64,000 nt of DNA from Staphylococcus sp. IVB6181 (GTDB lineage Bacteria; Bacillota; Bacilli; Staphylococcales; Staphylococcaceae): assembly GCF_025561445.1 (NCBI RefSeq), contig NZ_CP095096.1:413822-477821 (forward strand), given 5' to 3'. Position numbers and translations under genes: made by a program. Positions within the stretch are counted from its first letter, which is position 1; each line of letters begins with the position of its first letter. The notes beneath the pieces were generated by a model. The model was not told the DNA's origin, made no database searches, and saw nothing but the letters and a program-made list of their open reading frames with translations. This document shows, piece by piece, positions 8,463 through 17,593 of this stretch.

Positions 8463-9654
8463 TACTCATCAGGCTCCAAACTCGGGACGATATCATCTTT
8501 AAAGATTTCACGCGGGATTGCGATGGTACAACATGCGTTCGGAACGTCAACGATACCAGCAACAGTACCTTGAACGGGAGCAGTTCCTAACAACATGTAA
8601 GCTTGTTCGCCTGTAAAGCCGCGTGTTTTCAAGAATTCAATAGCATTTAAGCACGCGTTGCGATATGCAGTATTCGCATCGAGATATTGCTGCTTGCCGC
8701 TGAATTCATCTACCGAAATACCTTCGAATACAATGTAATCTGTGTAATTCGGCATAACTGGTCCAGGTTTGAAAGCTGGGTTTTGTTTGATTTGATATTT
8801 TTCCATGCCGTTTTTAATCACGTTGACACGTAAATCAATCCATCCCGGCATTTCAATTCCGCCGCAGAATGTGATTTCGCCGTCGCCTTGCGAGAAGTGC
8901 AGGTCGCCTACAGATAATTTCGCGCCTTCAACGAAGACAGGGAAATATACACGCGAACTTTAGATAAGTTTTTAATATCGCAGTTACCGCCATTTTCTCT
9001 TGGTGGGACGGTTCTTGCGCCTTCTTTAGCAACACGGTCGAAATCTTTACCTTCTAACGTACCAAGCACTACAGCATCTTCTTCCGGTAAGTTGGCTAAT
9101 ACCGGTTCTCTGTTCGGATCTGTATCTACCAATGCTTGTTCACGTCGGTTCCATTCATCCAACATTTCTTGTGATGGCGCAACGCCGATTAATCCTGGGT
9201 GGATTAACCCGACAAATTCTACGCCGGGTACGTGACGACTTGTCGCATAAATACCGTTGAAATCCCAAATGGACTTTTGAGCATTCGGATAATGGTCGAC
9301 TAAGAAACTGCCGCCATTCGTTTTATCGAAAATACCGTTAAAGCCCCATTCATGTTCTGGGAATGCACCGATATCTAAAATATCAACGACTAACAAATCG
9401 CCAGGTTCTACGCCGTTTACATATACGGGACCGCTTAATACATGTACACGGTTTAAATTGACGTATTTGATGTCGCTCGGGTCGTCATTGTTTGAAACTT
9501 GACCATCGGTCCAGTCCAAACACTCCATACGAAATGACTCTCCTGGCTCAACTGAAAATGCAGCCGGAATATCCGGATGCCATCGGTTGTGTCCGGGATG
9601 CGCTTGCTGATCCATTTTCTTATTCAAATCCACACTAAATAATTTCTTAGGCAT
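8462..9654 (-). pseudogene. fmdA: Formamidase/acetamidase, broken by a one-base deletion
   Basis: FmdA-type enzymes hydrolyse formamide (or short amides) to the acid and ammonia. The first 235 or so residues are normal (MPKKLFSVDLNKK, HPGHNRWHPDIP) up to NGGNCDIKNLSK, where the frame is lost near 8957-8961 and stops at 8908. The C-terminal ~130 residues are intact in another frame (8851 down to 8462: EMPGWIDLRV...). Adding one G after the AAAG on the minus strand restores SKGSRVYFPVFVEGAKLSVGD exactly as expected and gives 397 residues, the usual length. A G-rich ribosome site precedes ATG 9654. If the deletion is real, fmdB is expressed without a functional partner and its translational coupling is disturbed. 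Confidence 0.9.
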
Positions 9655-9834
9655 ATGCCTACCCCCTTGCCGAAATAATTTGTGACTGAATGATTCTGAC
9701 TAAAATTACTATTCCCAAAAAGTTACATTTTAAACTAAATATTCAGAATTTTTGTAAAAGTTTTTAATGTTTTGTTAAGAACAGGGTGAATATGAAATAA
9801 TAAAATCGAAAATAAAAAGAAGAAGGTGACTTCC

Positions 9835-10188
9835 TTGAGAAAGGTAATGCGTTATGGTTTGGCAGGCTTGTTTGGTTTAGCAGGAATCATGCACTTCGTA
9901 CGTTTAGAAGGTTTTACACGTATTGTGCCGAAGTATTTGCCTTTACGCAAAACAGCAGTAGTTGTGACAGGCATCATCGAGTTATGGATCAGTGCAGTAC
10001 TGTTCATCAAACGCCCAAGTCAGAAATTCAAACAAGGCATAAATGCCTTGTTGCTTGCGGTCTTTCCGGCTAACATCTATATGGCACGCAAACAATTGCC
10101 GCTAGGGGATATACAGCCGCCTAAATGGGCACTTTATAGTCGTTTGCCGTTACAATTTATTTTAATGGCAATAATCCGCAAACTATAA
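9835..10188 (+). CDS. DoxX-like small membrane protein
   Basis: About 117 residues with four hydrophobic stretches (residues ~7-25, 40-58, 68-85, 97-114), the DoxX/DoxD fold of small four-helix membrane proteins. YGLAGLFGLAGIMHFVR at the N-terminus and PKYLP...TGIIELW are typical of the subgroup found in Gram-positive bacteria. Function is unknown; relatives have been tied to thiosulfate oxidation or redox membrane complexes, which cannot be carried over here. TTG 9835 is the best start because AAGGTGA (9823-9829) lies 5-6 bases before it; GTG 9826 is inside the site. Monocistronic with a strong terminator. Confidence 0.8.
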   Translation: MRKVMRYGLAGLFGLAGIMHFVRLEGFTRIVPKYLPLRKTAVVVTGIIELWISAVLFIKRPSQKFKQGINALLLAVFPANIYMARKQLPLGDIQPPKWALYSRLPLQFILMAIIRKL

Positions 10189-10194
10189 ATCAGG

Positions 10195-10229
10195 CTTCAT
10201 CTTGCTTAAGTGCAGGATGAAGTTTTTTT
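10195..10229 (+). terminator. Terminator after the DoxX-like gene
   Basis: 11-bp stem CTTCATCTTGC / GCAGGATGAAG (one G-T pair), 6-base loop, followed by seven T. Confidence 0.92.
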
Positions 10230-10349
10230 ATATTGCAAATTATTTTTAGAATACGCTTACATACGCATGGTTGCTAATCTCGACGGTTTTTCATAAAATG
10301 ACGCGTTCACAAAAGTGTTGGAAATTGAAAGGAAATAAATAGAATTTCG

Positions 10350-10378
10350 TTTACTCTTTGAGGAAATTAAGCTATTCT
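10350..10378 (+). promoter_or_regulatory. Predicted adhE promoter
   Basis: TTTACT (-35, 10350-10355), a 17-base spacer and TATTCT (-10, 10373-10378). It ends two bases before the Rex-like operator. Confidence 0.5.
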
Positions 10379-10380
10379 GT

Positions 10381-10398
10381 TTGCGAAATAATTCACAA
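10381..10398 (+). promoter_or_regulatory. Rex operator of adhE
   Basis: TTGCGAAATAATTCACAA matches the Rex consensus (TTGTGAAATAATTCACAA) at 17 of 18 positions. It would cover the transcription start, so Rex bound when NADH is low would block adhE, and a high NADH/NAD+ ratio would release it. The same site occurs in the ldhD promoter at 32658-32675. Confidence 0.8.
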
Positions 10399-10438
10399 AT
10401 TAAAAACAATCGGATTTGAACTTTGAGGAGGAATCGAA

Positions 10439-13054
10439 ATGACTGAATCAACACAAGCTCAGAATGAAAAACCAGAAACAGAAGTGAACCTGACACAACA
10501 AATGATTGATACGCTGGCAGATAACGGTCAGCGTGCGTTGCATCAATTAGCAAAGTTGAATCAAGAACAAATTGATAAGATTGTACATGCGATGGCAATG
10601 GCAGCTGTGGATAAACACATGGAAATAGCCAAAGCAGCATACGAAGAAACAGGACGCGGTATCTATGAAGATAAAGCAATCAAGAATCTCTATGCTTCAG
10701 AGTACATTTGGGAATCTATCAAATACAACAAGACTATCGGTGTCATCAAAGAAGATGAACAACGCGGTTTAACGTATGTCGCATCGCCGGTAGGTGTAGT
10801 GTGCGGTGTAACACCGACGACCAATCCGACTTCTACTACTATTTTCAAAGCGATGATTGCGATTAAAACAGGTAATCCGATTGTATTTGCTTTCCATCCA
10901 AGTGCGCAGCAATCTTCAACACTTGCGGCAGAAGTAATTTATGAAGCAGCACTCAAAGCAGGTGCGCCTGAACATGTTATCCAATGGATCACACAACCTT
11001 CATTGGAAGCCACTAAATTATTAATGAATCACGATAAAATTGCGTTAGTGCTTGCGACAGGCGGCGCTGCGATGGTGAAATCAGCTTATTCTACAGGTAA
11101 ACCGGCCTTAGGTGTAGGACCTGGTAATGTACCGGCCTATATTGAAAAGTCAGCGAAAATCAAACGTGCTGTGAATGATGTAATTGTATCTAAGACATTT
11201 GATAACGGTATGATTTGTGCATCTGAACAAGGGGTTATCGTAGATAAAGCAATTTATAACGAAGTGAAAAAAGAATTTGAAGCCCATCAATGTTATGTTG
11301 TGAAGAAAAATGAATTACCTAAACTCGAAAGCATTGTCATGCGTGAAGATCGCTGTGCAGTCAATGCGAATATTGTAGGAAAACCTGCCGCAGAAATCGC
11401 AGCGTCTGTCGGTATTAAAGTACCAGAAGGAACAAAAATGCTGATTGCGGAACTTGAAGGTGTAGGTCCTGATTATCCATTGTCTCGCGAAAAATTATCT
11501 CCTGTACTTGCGATGGTAAAAGCAGAGAATCGCGAAGAAGCGTTAGAATTATGCGAGAGTATGTTGAATTTAGGCGGTTTAGGACATACTGCAGTAGTGC
11601 ATACAGAAGACGAAGCACTTCAAAAAGCTTTCGGTATTCTTATGAATGCATGCCGTGTATTGATTAATTCACCATCAGCTGAAGGCGGTATCGGCGGAAT
11701 TTATAATGAAATGATTCCATCTTTAACCTTAGGTTGCGGTTCTTATGGACACAACTCTGTTTCTCATAATGTTTCTGCAGTCGATTTGATTAATGTCAAA
11801 ACAATCGCTAAAAGGAGAAATAATATGCAATGGTTCAAACTGCCATCAAAAATTTACTTTGAGAAAAATTCGCTTTTGTATTTAACACACATGAAAGACA
11901 TTGAACGTGTCATGATTGTAACGGATGCAGGCATGGTAAATTTAGGTTATGCCAAACGTGTACAAGAAGTGCTTGCGAGCAGAACAGACGTGCCTGATGT
12001 ACGTATATTCAGCGATGTAGAACCGAACCCTTCTACGAATACAGTATATAAAGGTTTAGAACTGATGATTGAATTCCAGCCAGATGTCATTATCGCAATC
12101 GGCGGCGGTTCTGTAATGGATGCCGCTAAAGGCATGTGGGCATTCTTTGAACATCCGGATTTATCATTCTTCGGCGCTAAACAAAAATTCTTAGATATCC
12201 GCAAGCGTACGTATAAAATTTTACCGGCACAACGTGCACAAATGGTTTGTATTCCGACAACTTCTGGTACAGGTTCAGAAGTGACACCGTTTGCGGTCAT
12301 TACTGACAGTGATACACATGTGAAATATCCTTTAGCAGATTATTCATTAACACCGGATATCGCAATTGTAGATTCGCAATTTGTGTTAAGTGTACCGCGT
12401 TCAGTGACTGCCGATACAGGTATGGACGTATTAACACATGCGATTGAATCTTATGTTTCTGTGTTAGCCAACGACTATACAAGAGTCTTAAGTCTTCAAG
12501 CGATACAAATTGTCTTTAATTATTTGAAAGCTTCCGCAAATGACGGCGATCCTGAAGCACGAGAAAGAATGCATAATGCGTCTACTTTAGCAGGTATGGC
12601 CTTTGCGAATGCGTTCTTAGGTGTCAGTCACACTATCGCACATAAAATAGGCGGAGAATATAATATTCCGCATGGACGTACCAATGCGATTTTATTACCG
12701 CATGTCATCAGATATAATGCGAAAGATCCGCAAAAACATGCGTTATTCCCTAAATATGATTACTTCAGAGCAGACGAAGATTATGCGGATATCGCACGCT
12801 TCTTAGGATTAAAAGGCAAAACAACAGAAGCTTTAGTCGAAGCACTTGCCGATGCAGTTTATGAATTAGGCCAAAGTGTCGGTATTGAAATGAACCTTAA
12901 AGCCCAAGGTGTGACACAAGAAGTGTTAGATGCGACAGTAGATCGTATGGCAGAACTTGCATATGAAGATCAATGTACAACAGCGAACCCTAAAGAACCA
13001 TTAATCAGTGAATTAAAAGATATTATTATCACAGCTTATGATTATCAAAAATAA
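10439..13054 (+). CDS. adhE: Bifunctional acetaldehyde-CoA/alcohol dehydrogenase
   Basis: An 871-residue AdhE. The N-terminal half (to ~residue 450) is a CoA-acylating aldehyde dehydrogenase with catalytic Cys260 in NGMICASEQG; the C-terminal half (from MQWFKLPSKIYFEK at 11824) is an iron-dependent alcohol dehydrogenase with GGGSVMDAAKG (NAD-binding) and the metal ligands in DVLTHAIESY, GVSHTIAHKIGG and PHGRTNA. It converts acetyl-CoA through acetaldehyde to ethanol, regenerating two NAD+ in fermentation, and such enzymes assemble into helical spirosomes. Start ATG 10439 has a near-perfect GAGGAGG seven bases upstream, so strong translation is expected. Single-gene transcript with the Rex site in front and a terminator behind. 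Confidence 0.97.
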   Translation: MTESTQAQNEKPETEVNLTQQMIDTLADNGQRALHQLAKLNQEQIDKIVHAMAMAAVDKHMEIAKAAYEETGRGIYEDKAIKNLYASEYIWESIKYNKTIGVIKEDEQRGLTYVASPVGVVCGVTPTTNPTSTTIFKAMIAIKTGNPIVFAFHPSAQQSSTLAAEVIYEAALKAGAPEHVIQWITQPSLEATKLLMNHDKIALVLATGGAAMVKSAYSTGKPALGVGPGNVPAYIEKSAKIKRAVNDVIVSKTFDNGMICASEQGVIVDKAIYNEVKKEFEAHQCYVVKKNELPKLESIVMREDRCAVNANIVGKPAAEIAASVGIKVPEGTKMLIAELEGVGPDYPLSREKLSPVLAMVKAENREEALELCESMLNLGGLGHTAVVHTEDEALQKAFGILMNACRVLINSPSAEGGIGGIYNEMIPSLTLGCGSYGHNSVSHNVSAVDLINVKTIAKRRNNMQWFKLPSKIYFEKNSLLYLTHMKDIERVMIVTDAGMVNLGYAKRVQEVLASRTDVPDVRIFSDVEPNPSTNTVYKGLELMIEFQPDVIIAIGGGSVMDAAKGMWAFFEHPDLSFFGAKQKFLDIRKRTYKILPAQRAQMVCIPTTSGTGSEVTPFAVITDSDTHVKYPLADYSLTPDIAIVDSQFVLSVPRSVTADTGMDVLTHAIESYVSVLANDYTRVLSLQAIQIVFNYLKASANDGDPEARERMHNASTLAGMAFANAFLGVSHTIAHKIGGEYNIPHGRTNAILLPHVIRYNAKDPQKHALFPKYDYFRADEDYADIARFLGLKGKTTEALVEALADAVYELGQSVGIEMNLKAQGVTQEVLDATVDRMAELAYEDQCTTANPKEPLISELKDIIITAYDYQK

Positions 13055-13091
13055 TTAAGACCACACGACTAAAATTCAATGATGTATTTCT

Positions 13092-13126
13092 AAGCACGCG
13101 CCTTTTTAAGAGGGGCGTGCTTTTTA
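13092..13126 (+). terminator. Terminator of adhE
   Basis: Stem AGCACGCGCC / GGGGCGTGCT with a 9-base loop, followed by TTTTTAT. Confidence 0.85.
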
Positions 13127-13181
13127 TATAATTATTAAGTTTGGAACTTTGTTACAAAATAAAGTTATTTATATGCATATA

Positions 13182-13210
13182 TTGTAATGTTATTTCATAT
13201 GTGTGATAAT
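13182..13210 (+). promoter_or_regulatory. Predicted promoter of the MurNAc operon
   Basis: TTGTAA (13182-13187), 17-base spacer, then TGT-GATAAT (extended -10, 13205-13210). The cre site starts on its last base. Confidence 0.5.
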
Positions 13211-13223
13211 GTAAGCGATTTCA
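13210..13223 (+). promoter_or_regulatory. cre site (CcpA) of the MurNAc operon
   Basis: TGTAAGCGATTTCA fits the catabolite-responsive element TGNAANCGNTNNCA at every fixed position. Located just downstream of the -10, it predicts roadblock repression by CcpA when glucose is present. Confidence 0.75.
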
Positions 13224-13287
13224 TAAATGTTTGCTTCTATTTTTGGGGTACATGGATAATGAATGAATCTAAAAAGAGGTGAATCAA

Positions 13288-14349
13288 ATGGAATTAGGTT
13301 TTTCTGTATATTTAGGAGAACCCTTTGATGAAGACTATATTGAAACAATGCTAGATCAAGGCTGCCGTTATATTTTTACGTCGCTACAAATCCCTGAAGA
13401 AGATGAAAAAGTGTATTTAACACGCTTAGCACAATTGGCACAAATCAATGCGCATCGTGCACGTATTATTGCGGATGTGAATACAGATACATTAGCACGT
13501 CTGGATCTTTCTTTAGAAGACCCGCAAGGGATTGAAGATGCAGGTATTGATATTGTGCGTTTGGATGAGGGTGCAGAGCTTGATGTCTTGGCAGAATATG
13601 TGGAACAAAAACATGCGGTGATGCTGAATGCGAGTACGGATGCTTTTCGTATTTTAAGAGCGCTGAGCGACCGCGCCATCTCACAAGAGAACATTCTTGT
13701 AGCGCATAATTATTATCCGCGACCTGAAACAGGTTTAGACCGTTCTTTTTTTCAGCACATCAATGAACGCTTAAAAGGTGCATTCCCGGAAATTCAAATT
13801 ATGGCATTTGTGCAAGGAACAAAACTGCGAGGTCCGATTTATCGCGGCTTGCCGACGCTTGAAGCCCATCGCAATATGCATCCTTTAGCCGCTGCAGCGG
13901 AACTTGAAAGTGATTTATGCGATATCGCTTGTATCGGTGATAGTCAAATCGATGCCTTTTTAATTAAGCAATTCAATCATTACGTCAAACAACGAAAAGT
14001 GTTATTACGTACTGACTTAAATCAAGAGAGTCCCTATTTAGGTACGTATCATAACCGTTTAGATGTTGCGCGTGATGTGGTCAGAGCAGAAGAAGCACGA
14101 CGTCAATTTAAAGATGAAGTCTTGCCGCAAAATGCCGTAGAGCGTCCGACAGGTACCATTACTTTAGATAATCATCTGTATGGCCGTTATATGAATGAGC
14201 TTCAAATTACACGTACAGATTTGCCGGCAGATGCGGCAGTAAATGTCTTAGGGCATATTGAGCCGAAAGATATTGATTGTCTCAACTTAATCGCATCCGG
14301 TACAACATTTCAATTAATAGGAAGAGAGGAGGAAGACCATGGACTTTAA
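13288..14349 (+). CDS. mupG: 6-phospho-N-acetylmuramidase (DUF871)
   Basis: About 353 residues of the DUF871/MupG family. In S. aureus MupG cleaves MurNAc-6-phosphate-GlcNAc, taken up from peptidoglycan turnover, into MurNAc-6P and GlcNAc in the cytoplasm. Seen: the N-terminal barrel opening ELGFSVYLGEPFDEDY, the NYYPRPETGLDR motif with acidic residue, and a C-terminal small domain (RPTGTITLDNHLYGRYMNELQI). First gene of the set; its 3' end overlaps murQ by 11 bases. ATG 13288 is chosen because AGAGGTGA (13275-13282) is five bases before it; the GTG at 13279 lies in that site. Confidence 0.93.
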   Translation: MELGFSVYLGEPFDEDYIETMLDQGCRYIFTSLQIPEEDEKVYLTRLAQLAQINAHRARIIADVNTDTLARLDLSLEDPQGIEDAGIDIVRLDEGAELDVLAEYVEQKHAVMLNASTDAFRILRALSDRAISQENILVAHNYYPRPETGLDRSFFQHINERLKGAFPEIQIMAFVQGTKLRGPIYRGLPTLEAHRNMHPLAAAAELESDLCDIACIGDSQIDAFLIKQFNHYVKQRKVLLRTDLNQESPYLGTYHNRLDVARDVVRAEEARRQFKDEVLPQNAVERPTGTITLDNHLYGRYMNELQITRTDLPADAAVNVLGHIEPKDIDCLNLIASGTTFQLIGREEEDHGL

Positions 14350-15223
14350 GAAAATGACAACAGAACAGCGTAATGAGAAAACAAAAAACTTAGATCAATT
14401 AAGCACATCAGAGTTTGTGACCTTGATGAATCAAGAAGATCAGATTGTGGCACAAGCAATTGCACAAGAACAGGATTATATCACGCAGGTGATTGATAAC
14501 GTGATTGCTTCTTTTAAACGAGGCGGACGTTTGATTTATATGGGTGCAGGTACCAGCGGACGCTTAGGTGTTTTGGATGCGGCGGAGTGTGTACCGACGT
14601 TCGGTGTTACGAGAGATGATGTTATCGGTTTGATTGCGGGCGGTTCTAAAGCTATGACTGAAGCGATTGAAGGTGCTGAAGATAATTTAGGGCTGGGTGC
14701 ACAAGATTTGCAAGAAATCGAATTGACGAAAGATGACATCGTGATTGGGTTAGCCGCAAGCGGCAGAACACCTTATGTTATCGGCGGTTTAGAATACGCA
14801 CAGTCCGTCGGTGCCAAAACAGCAGCCATCGCATGCAATAAGGATACGAAAATCGGAGCGATAGCTGATGTCGCTATCGAAGTGGAAGTCGGCCCTGAGA
14901 TTTTAACAGGTTCGACACGCTTGAAATCCGGTACAGCACAAAAGCTGGTCCTGAATATGATATCGACAGGTGCCATGATCGGTATCGGCAAAGTGTATGA
15001 AAATTTAATGGTAGATGTTAAACCTACGAATGAAAAATTGAAACAGCGTGCTTTCAATATCATTTCAGAAGTGACAGGTGCCAGCGAAGAACAAGCGAAG
15101 CAGCTCTTCTACAGCAGCAGAGGCAATGTTAAAGCTGCGATAGTTATGGGGCTGCATGATATTAAATATGCGGAAGCATTAGATCGATTGAAAAAGGCAG
15201 ATGGTTTTATCAGAAGGACTTAA
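14339..15223 (+). CDS. murQ: N-acetylmuramic acid 6-phosphate etherase
   Basis: 294 residues, the normal MurQ length. It removes the lactyl ether of MurNAc-6-phosphate to give GlcNAc-6-phosphate and D-lactate, feeding the wall sugar into amino-sugar catabolism. The SIS-domain sugar-phosphate loop GAGTSGRLGVLDAAEC and the following PTFG are the family signature; GIAASGRTPYV-type sequence (GLAASGRTPYVIGGL here) completes the site. The C-terminal helical part (TGASEEQAKQLF, GNVKAAIVMGL) is typical. The ATG lies inside the end of mupG with GAGGAGGA before it, so translation is coupled. Confidence 0.97.
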   Translation: MDFKKMTTEQRNEKTKNLDQLSTSEFVTLMNQEDQIVAQAIAQEQDYITQVIDNVIASFKRGGRLIYMGAGTSGRLGVLDAAECVPTFGVTRDDVIGLIAGGSKAMTEAIEGAEDNLGLGAQDLQEIELTKDDIVIGLAASGRTPYVIGGLEYAQSVGAKTAAIACNKDTKIGAIADVAIEVEVGPEILTGSTRLKSGTAQKLVLNMISTGAMIGIGKVYENLMVDVKPTNEKLKQRAFNIISEVTGASEEQAKQLFYSSRGNVKAAIVMGLHDIKYAEALDRLKKADGFIRRT

Positions 15224-15238
15224 GGAGCGTGAAACGCA

Positions 15239-16681
15239 ATGACAAAAGAGAGAAAGATTGCCGAGGAAATATTAAAGCATGTAGGAGGTAAAGAGAACTT
15301 AGAACGTGTGATTCACTGTATGACACGTGTCCGTATGAATATTATCGATTATTCAAAGGTCGATATCGAAGGTTTAAAAGCTATTGATGGTGTCATGGGT
15401 GTAGTTGAAGATGATACCCTTCAAGTCATTGTCGGACCCGGTACAGTGAATAAAGTGGCTAATGAAATGAGCGAGATGATCAAAACACCATTAGGAGAAG
15501 ATATTTCGCATCATGCACATCAATCTGACAAAGCGCGCGTAGAAGAAGAAGCGATGCTGTTTAAAACGCAGATGAAAAAGAATCAAAAGCAGTCTAAATG
15601 GAAGAAAGTACTGCGTACGATTGCGAATATCTTTGTGCCGTTGATTCCAGCCTTTGTCGGTGCAGGACTTATCGGCGGGATTGCGGCTGTATTGACGAAC
15701 ATGTTATCAGCGGGTGTGATAGAAGGCGCAGTATGGAAACAGCTCACTTTAGTATTTGATATTATCAAGAGCGGTTTGCTTGCGTACTTAGTCATTTATG
15801 TCGGTATTAATGCAGCACGAGAATTCGGTGCGACTCCAGGACTAGGCGGTGTTATCGGCGGTACGACGATGCTGACAGGGATGACGCCTGAACAGCCCCT
15901 CCATAATATCTTTAACGGCGAAGCATTAGCGCCAGGACAAGGCGGTGTGATTGGTGTTATCTTTGCGGTTTGGCTGCTTGCGATGGTTGAGAAGCGTCTG
16001 CATAAAATTATTCCGAATGCGGTGGACATTATTGTCACACCTACCATTACCTTATTGATTATGGGTCTGGTCACAATTTTCTTAATCATGCCGATAGCAG
16101 GTGTAGTATCTGAAGGGCTATTAGGCATTATCAAGTGGGTATTAGATATCGGCGGTGCCTTCAGCGGCTTTATTCTCGGTGCGACATTCTTGCCGCTCGT
16201 AATGTTCGGCTTGCACCAAGTGCTTACACCGATTCATATTGAAATGATCAACCAAGATCATGCGACTTTCTTATTGCCGGTACTTGCGATGGCAGGTGCA
16301 GGACAAGTCGGCGCAGCTTTAGCGTTATGGGTGAAATGCCGTAAGAATAAGAAAATTATCCGCTTATTAAAAGGCGCATTGCCTGCAGGTATTTTGGGCA
16401 TCGGAGAACCATTGATTTATGGTGTGACTTTACCATTAGGCCGTCCGTTTATTACAGCTTGTATCGGCGGCGGTATCGGAGGTGCAGTGATCGGAGGCAT
16501 CGGTCATATCGGTGCGGTCGCAATCGGGCCTAGCGGACTATCATTGATTCCGCTGATTTATGATAATATGTATCTCGGTTATATCGCAGGGATTCTTGCA
16601 GCGTACGCAGGCGGTTTTGCGGCGACTTATTTCTTCGGGACAACGAAGGAAATGACAACACCACAAGAAATTGATGATTAG
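15239..16681 (+). CDS. murP: PTS N-acetylmuramic acid transporter, EIIBC
   Basis: 480 residues. Residues 1-85 are an EIIB domain whose phosphorylated Cys is in [12 protein letters not shown]; residues ~115-470 are an EIIC domain with about ten membrane spans (for example [22 protein letters not shown], and [18 protein letters not shown], the conserved EIIC substrate loop). It imports and phosphorylates MurNAc (or MurNAc-GlcNAc, as shown in S. aureus). No EIIA domain is fused, so it must borrow EIIA from another PTS, as known for MurP. AAGGAG precedes ATG 15239. It sits between murQ and murR with short gaps. Confidence 0.93.
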   Translation: MTKERKIAEEILKHVGGKENLERVIHCMTRVRMNIIDYSKVDIEGLKAIDGVMGVVEDDTLQVIVGPGTVNKVANEMSEMIKTPLGEDISHHAHQSDKARVEEEAMLFKTQMKKNQKQSKWKKVLRTIANIFVPLIPAFVGAGLIGGIAAVLTNMLSAGVIEGAVWKQLTLVFDIIKSGLLAYLVIYVGINAAREFGATPGLGGVIGGTTMLTGMTPEQPLHNIFNGEALAPGQGGVIGVIFAVWLLAMVEKRLHKIIPNAVDIIVTPTITLLIMGLVTIFLIMPIAGVVSEGLLGIIKWVLDIGGAFSGFILGATFLPLVMFGLHQVLTPIHIEMINQDHATFLLPVLAMAGAGQVGAALALWVKCRKNKKIIRLLKGALPAGILGIGEPLIYGVTLPLGRPFITACIGGGIGGAVIGGIGHIGAVAIGPSGLSLIPLIYDNMYLGYIAGILAAYAGGFAATYFFGTTKEMTTPQEIDD

Positions 16682-16693
16682 GACGTGAAACAG

Positions 16694-17551
16694 ATGGCCA
16701 GTGAACAAATATTAATTTATATTCAAGAACATATGACGCAGCTGACAAAACAAGAACAGTTGGTCGCAAAGTATATGGTTGAAGCACCAAAAGCGGTGCT
16801 TGCTATGAGTGCACAAGCCATCGGACGACAAACAAAGACCAGTTCTGCAACAGTGATCCGCTGTGTGCATAAATTAGGGTTTAAAGGTTTAGTAGAATTA
16901 AAACTTGCGCTGTCGCGTGATTTGCCGAAGCATCAAGAAAATGTCTATCAAGAAATTGCACAAGATGCATCGCCATCTGAAATAAAACGAACGCTTTTTT
17001 CTAGAGCGGAATATACATTGAAAACCACAGAAGATTTATTGGAAAACCAAGTGCTGAATCAAGCAGTACAGCGCTTGAGACAATGCAAGAAACTGGTGGT
17101 CTTCGGTGTAGGCGCCAGCCATATTGTCGCGGAAGACATCTTTCAAAAGTTTACACGTGCAGGCATGCATGTCGTACAGAGTTCTGATGCACATATTATT
17201 GCGACAGTTTTGGCAGGCGGAGATGATGAGACACTTATGATAGGCATATCGAATTCAGGACGTAATCAAGAAACATTGCGCTTAGCTGAAGTTGCACAAC
17301 ACTACGGTGTGCCGGTCATAGGTATGACGAGCGGATTAGATTCAAAGCTAGCACAGGTTTCTGATATTTGTTTAGCACATGGTGCGAGTTCTGAGCGGAG
17401 TTTGCGTTTAGCCGCAACAAGTTCGTTGATTGCTCAGTTAATGACAGTTGATACATTATTTTATTCTTACTTGTCAAAAGACTATGCATCGCATTTAGAA
17501 CATCTGAGTCAGACACGTGAAGCGGTTGATTTATATAAACATGACGAATAA
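16694..17551 (+). CDS. murR: MurR/RpiR family transcriptional regulator
   Basis: About 285 residues: an N-terminal RpiR-type helix-turn-helix (residues ~1-75, SAQAIGRQTKTSSATVIRCVHKLGFKG) and a C-terminal SIS domain (~115-250, VVFGVGASHIVAEDI, ISNSGRNQETLRLAE) that would sense MurNAc-6-phosphate. As the last core gene of the mur set it is likely to repress its own operon and be relieved by the catabolic intermediate; its operator was not identified. GTG 16685 is only one base after AGGA, so ATG 16694 is preferred. Directly followed by a hydrolase gene. Confidence 0.9.
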   Translation: MASEQILIYIQEHMTQLTKQEQLVAKYMVEAPKAVLAMSAQAIGRQTKTSSATVIRCVHKLGFKGLVELKLALSRDLPKHQENVYQEIAQDASPSEIKRTLFSRAEYTLKTTEDLLENQVLNQAVQRLRQCKKLVVFGVGASHIVAEDIFQKFTRAGMHVVQSSDAHIIATVLAGGDDETLMIGISNSGRNQETLRLAEVAQHYGVPVIGMTSGLDSKLAQVSDICLAHGASSERSLRLAATSSLIAQLMTVDTLFYSYLSKDYASHLEHLSQTREAVDLYKHDE

Positions 17552-17593
17552 GGTATGATGGCAGTAATGACTAGAGCGAAAGGAACGAGAGAG

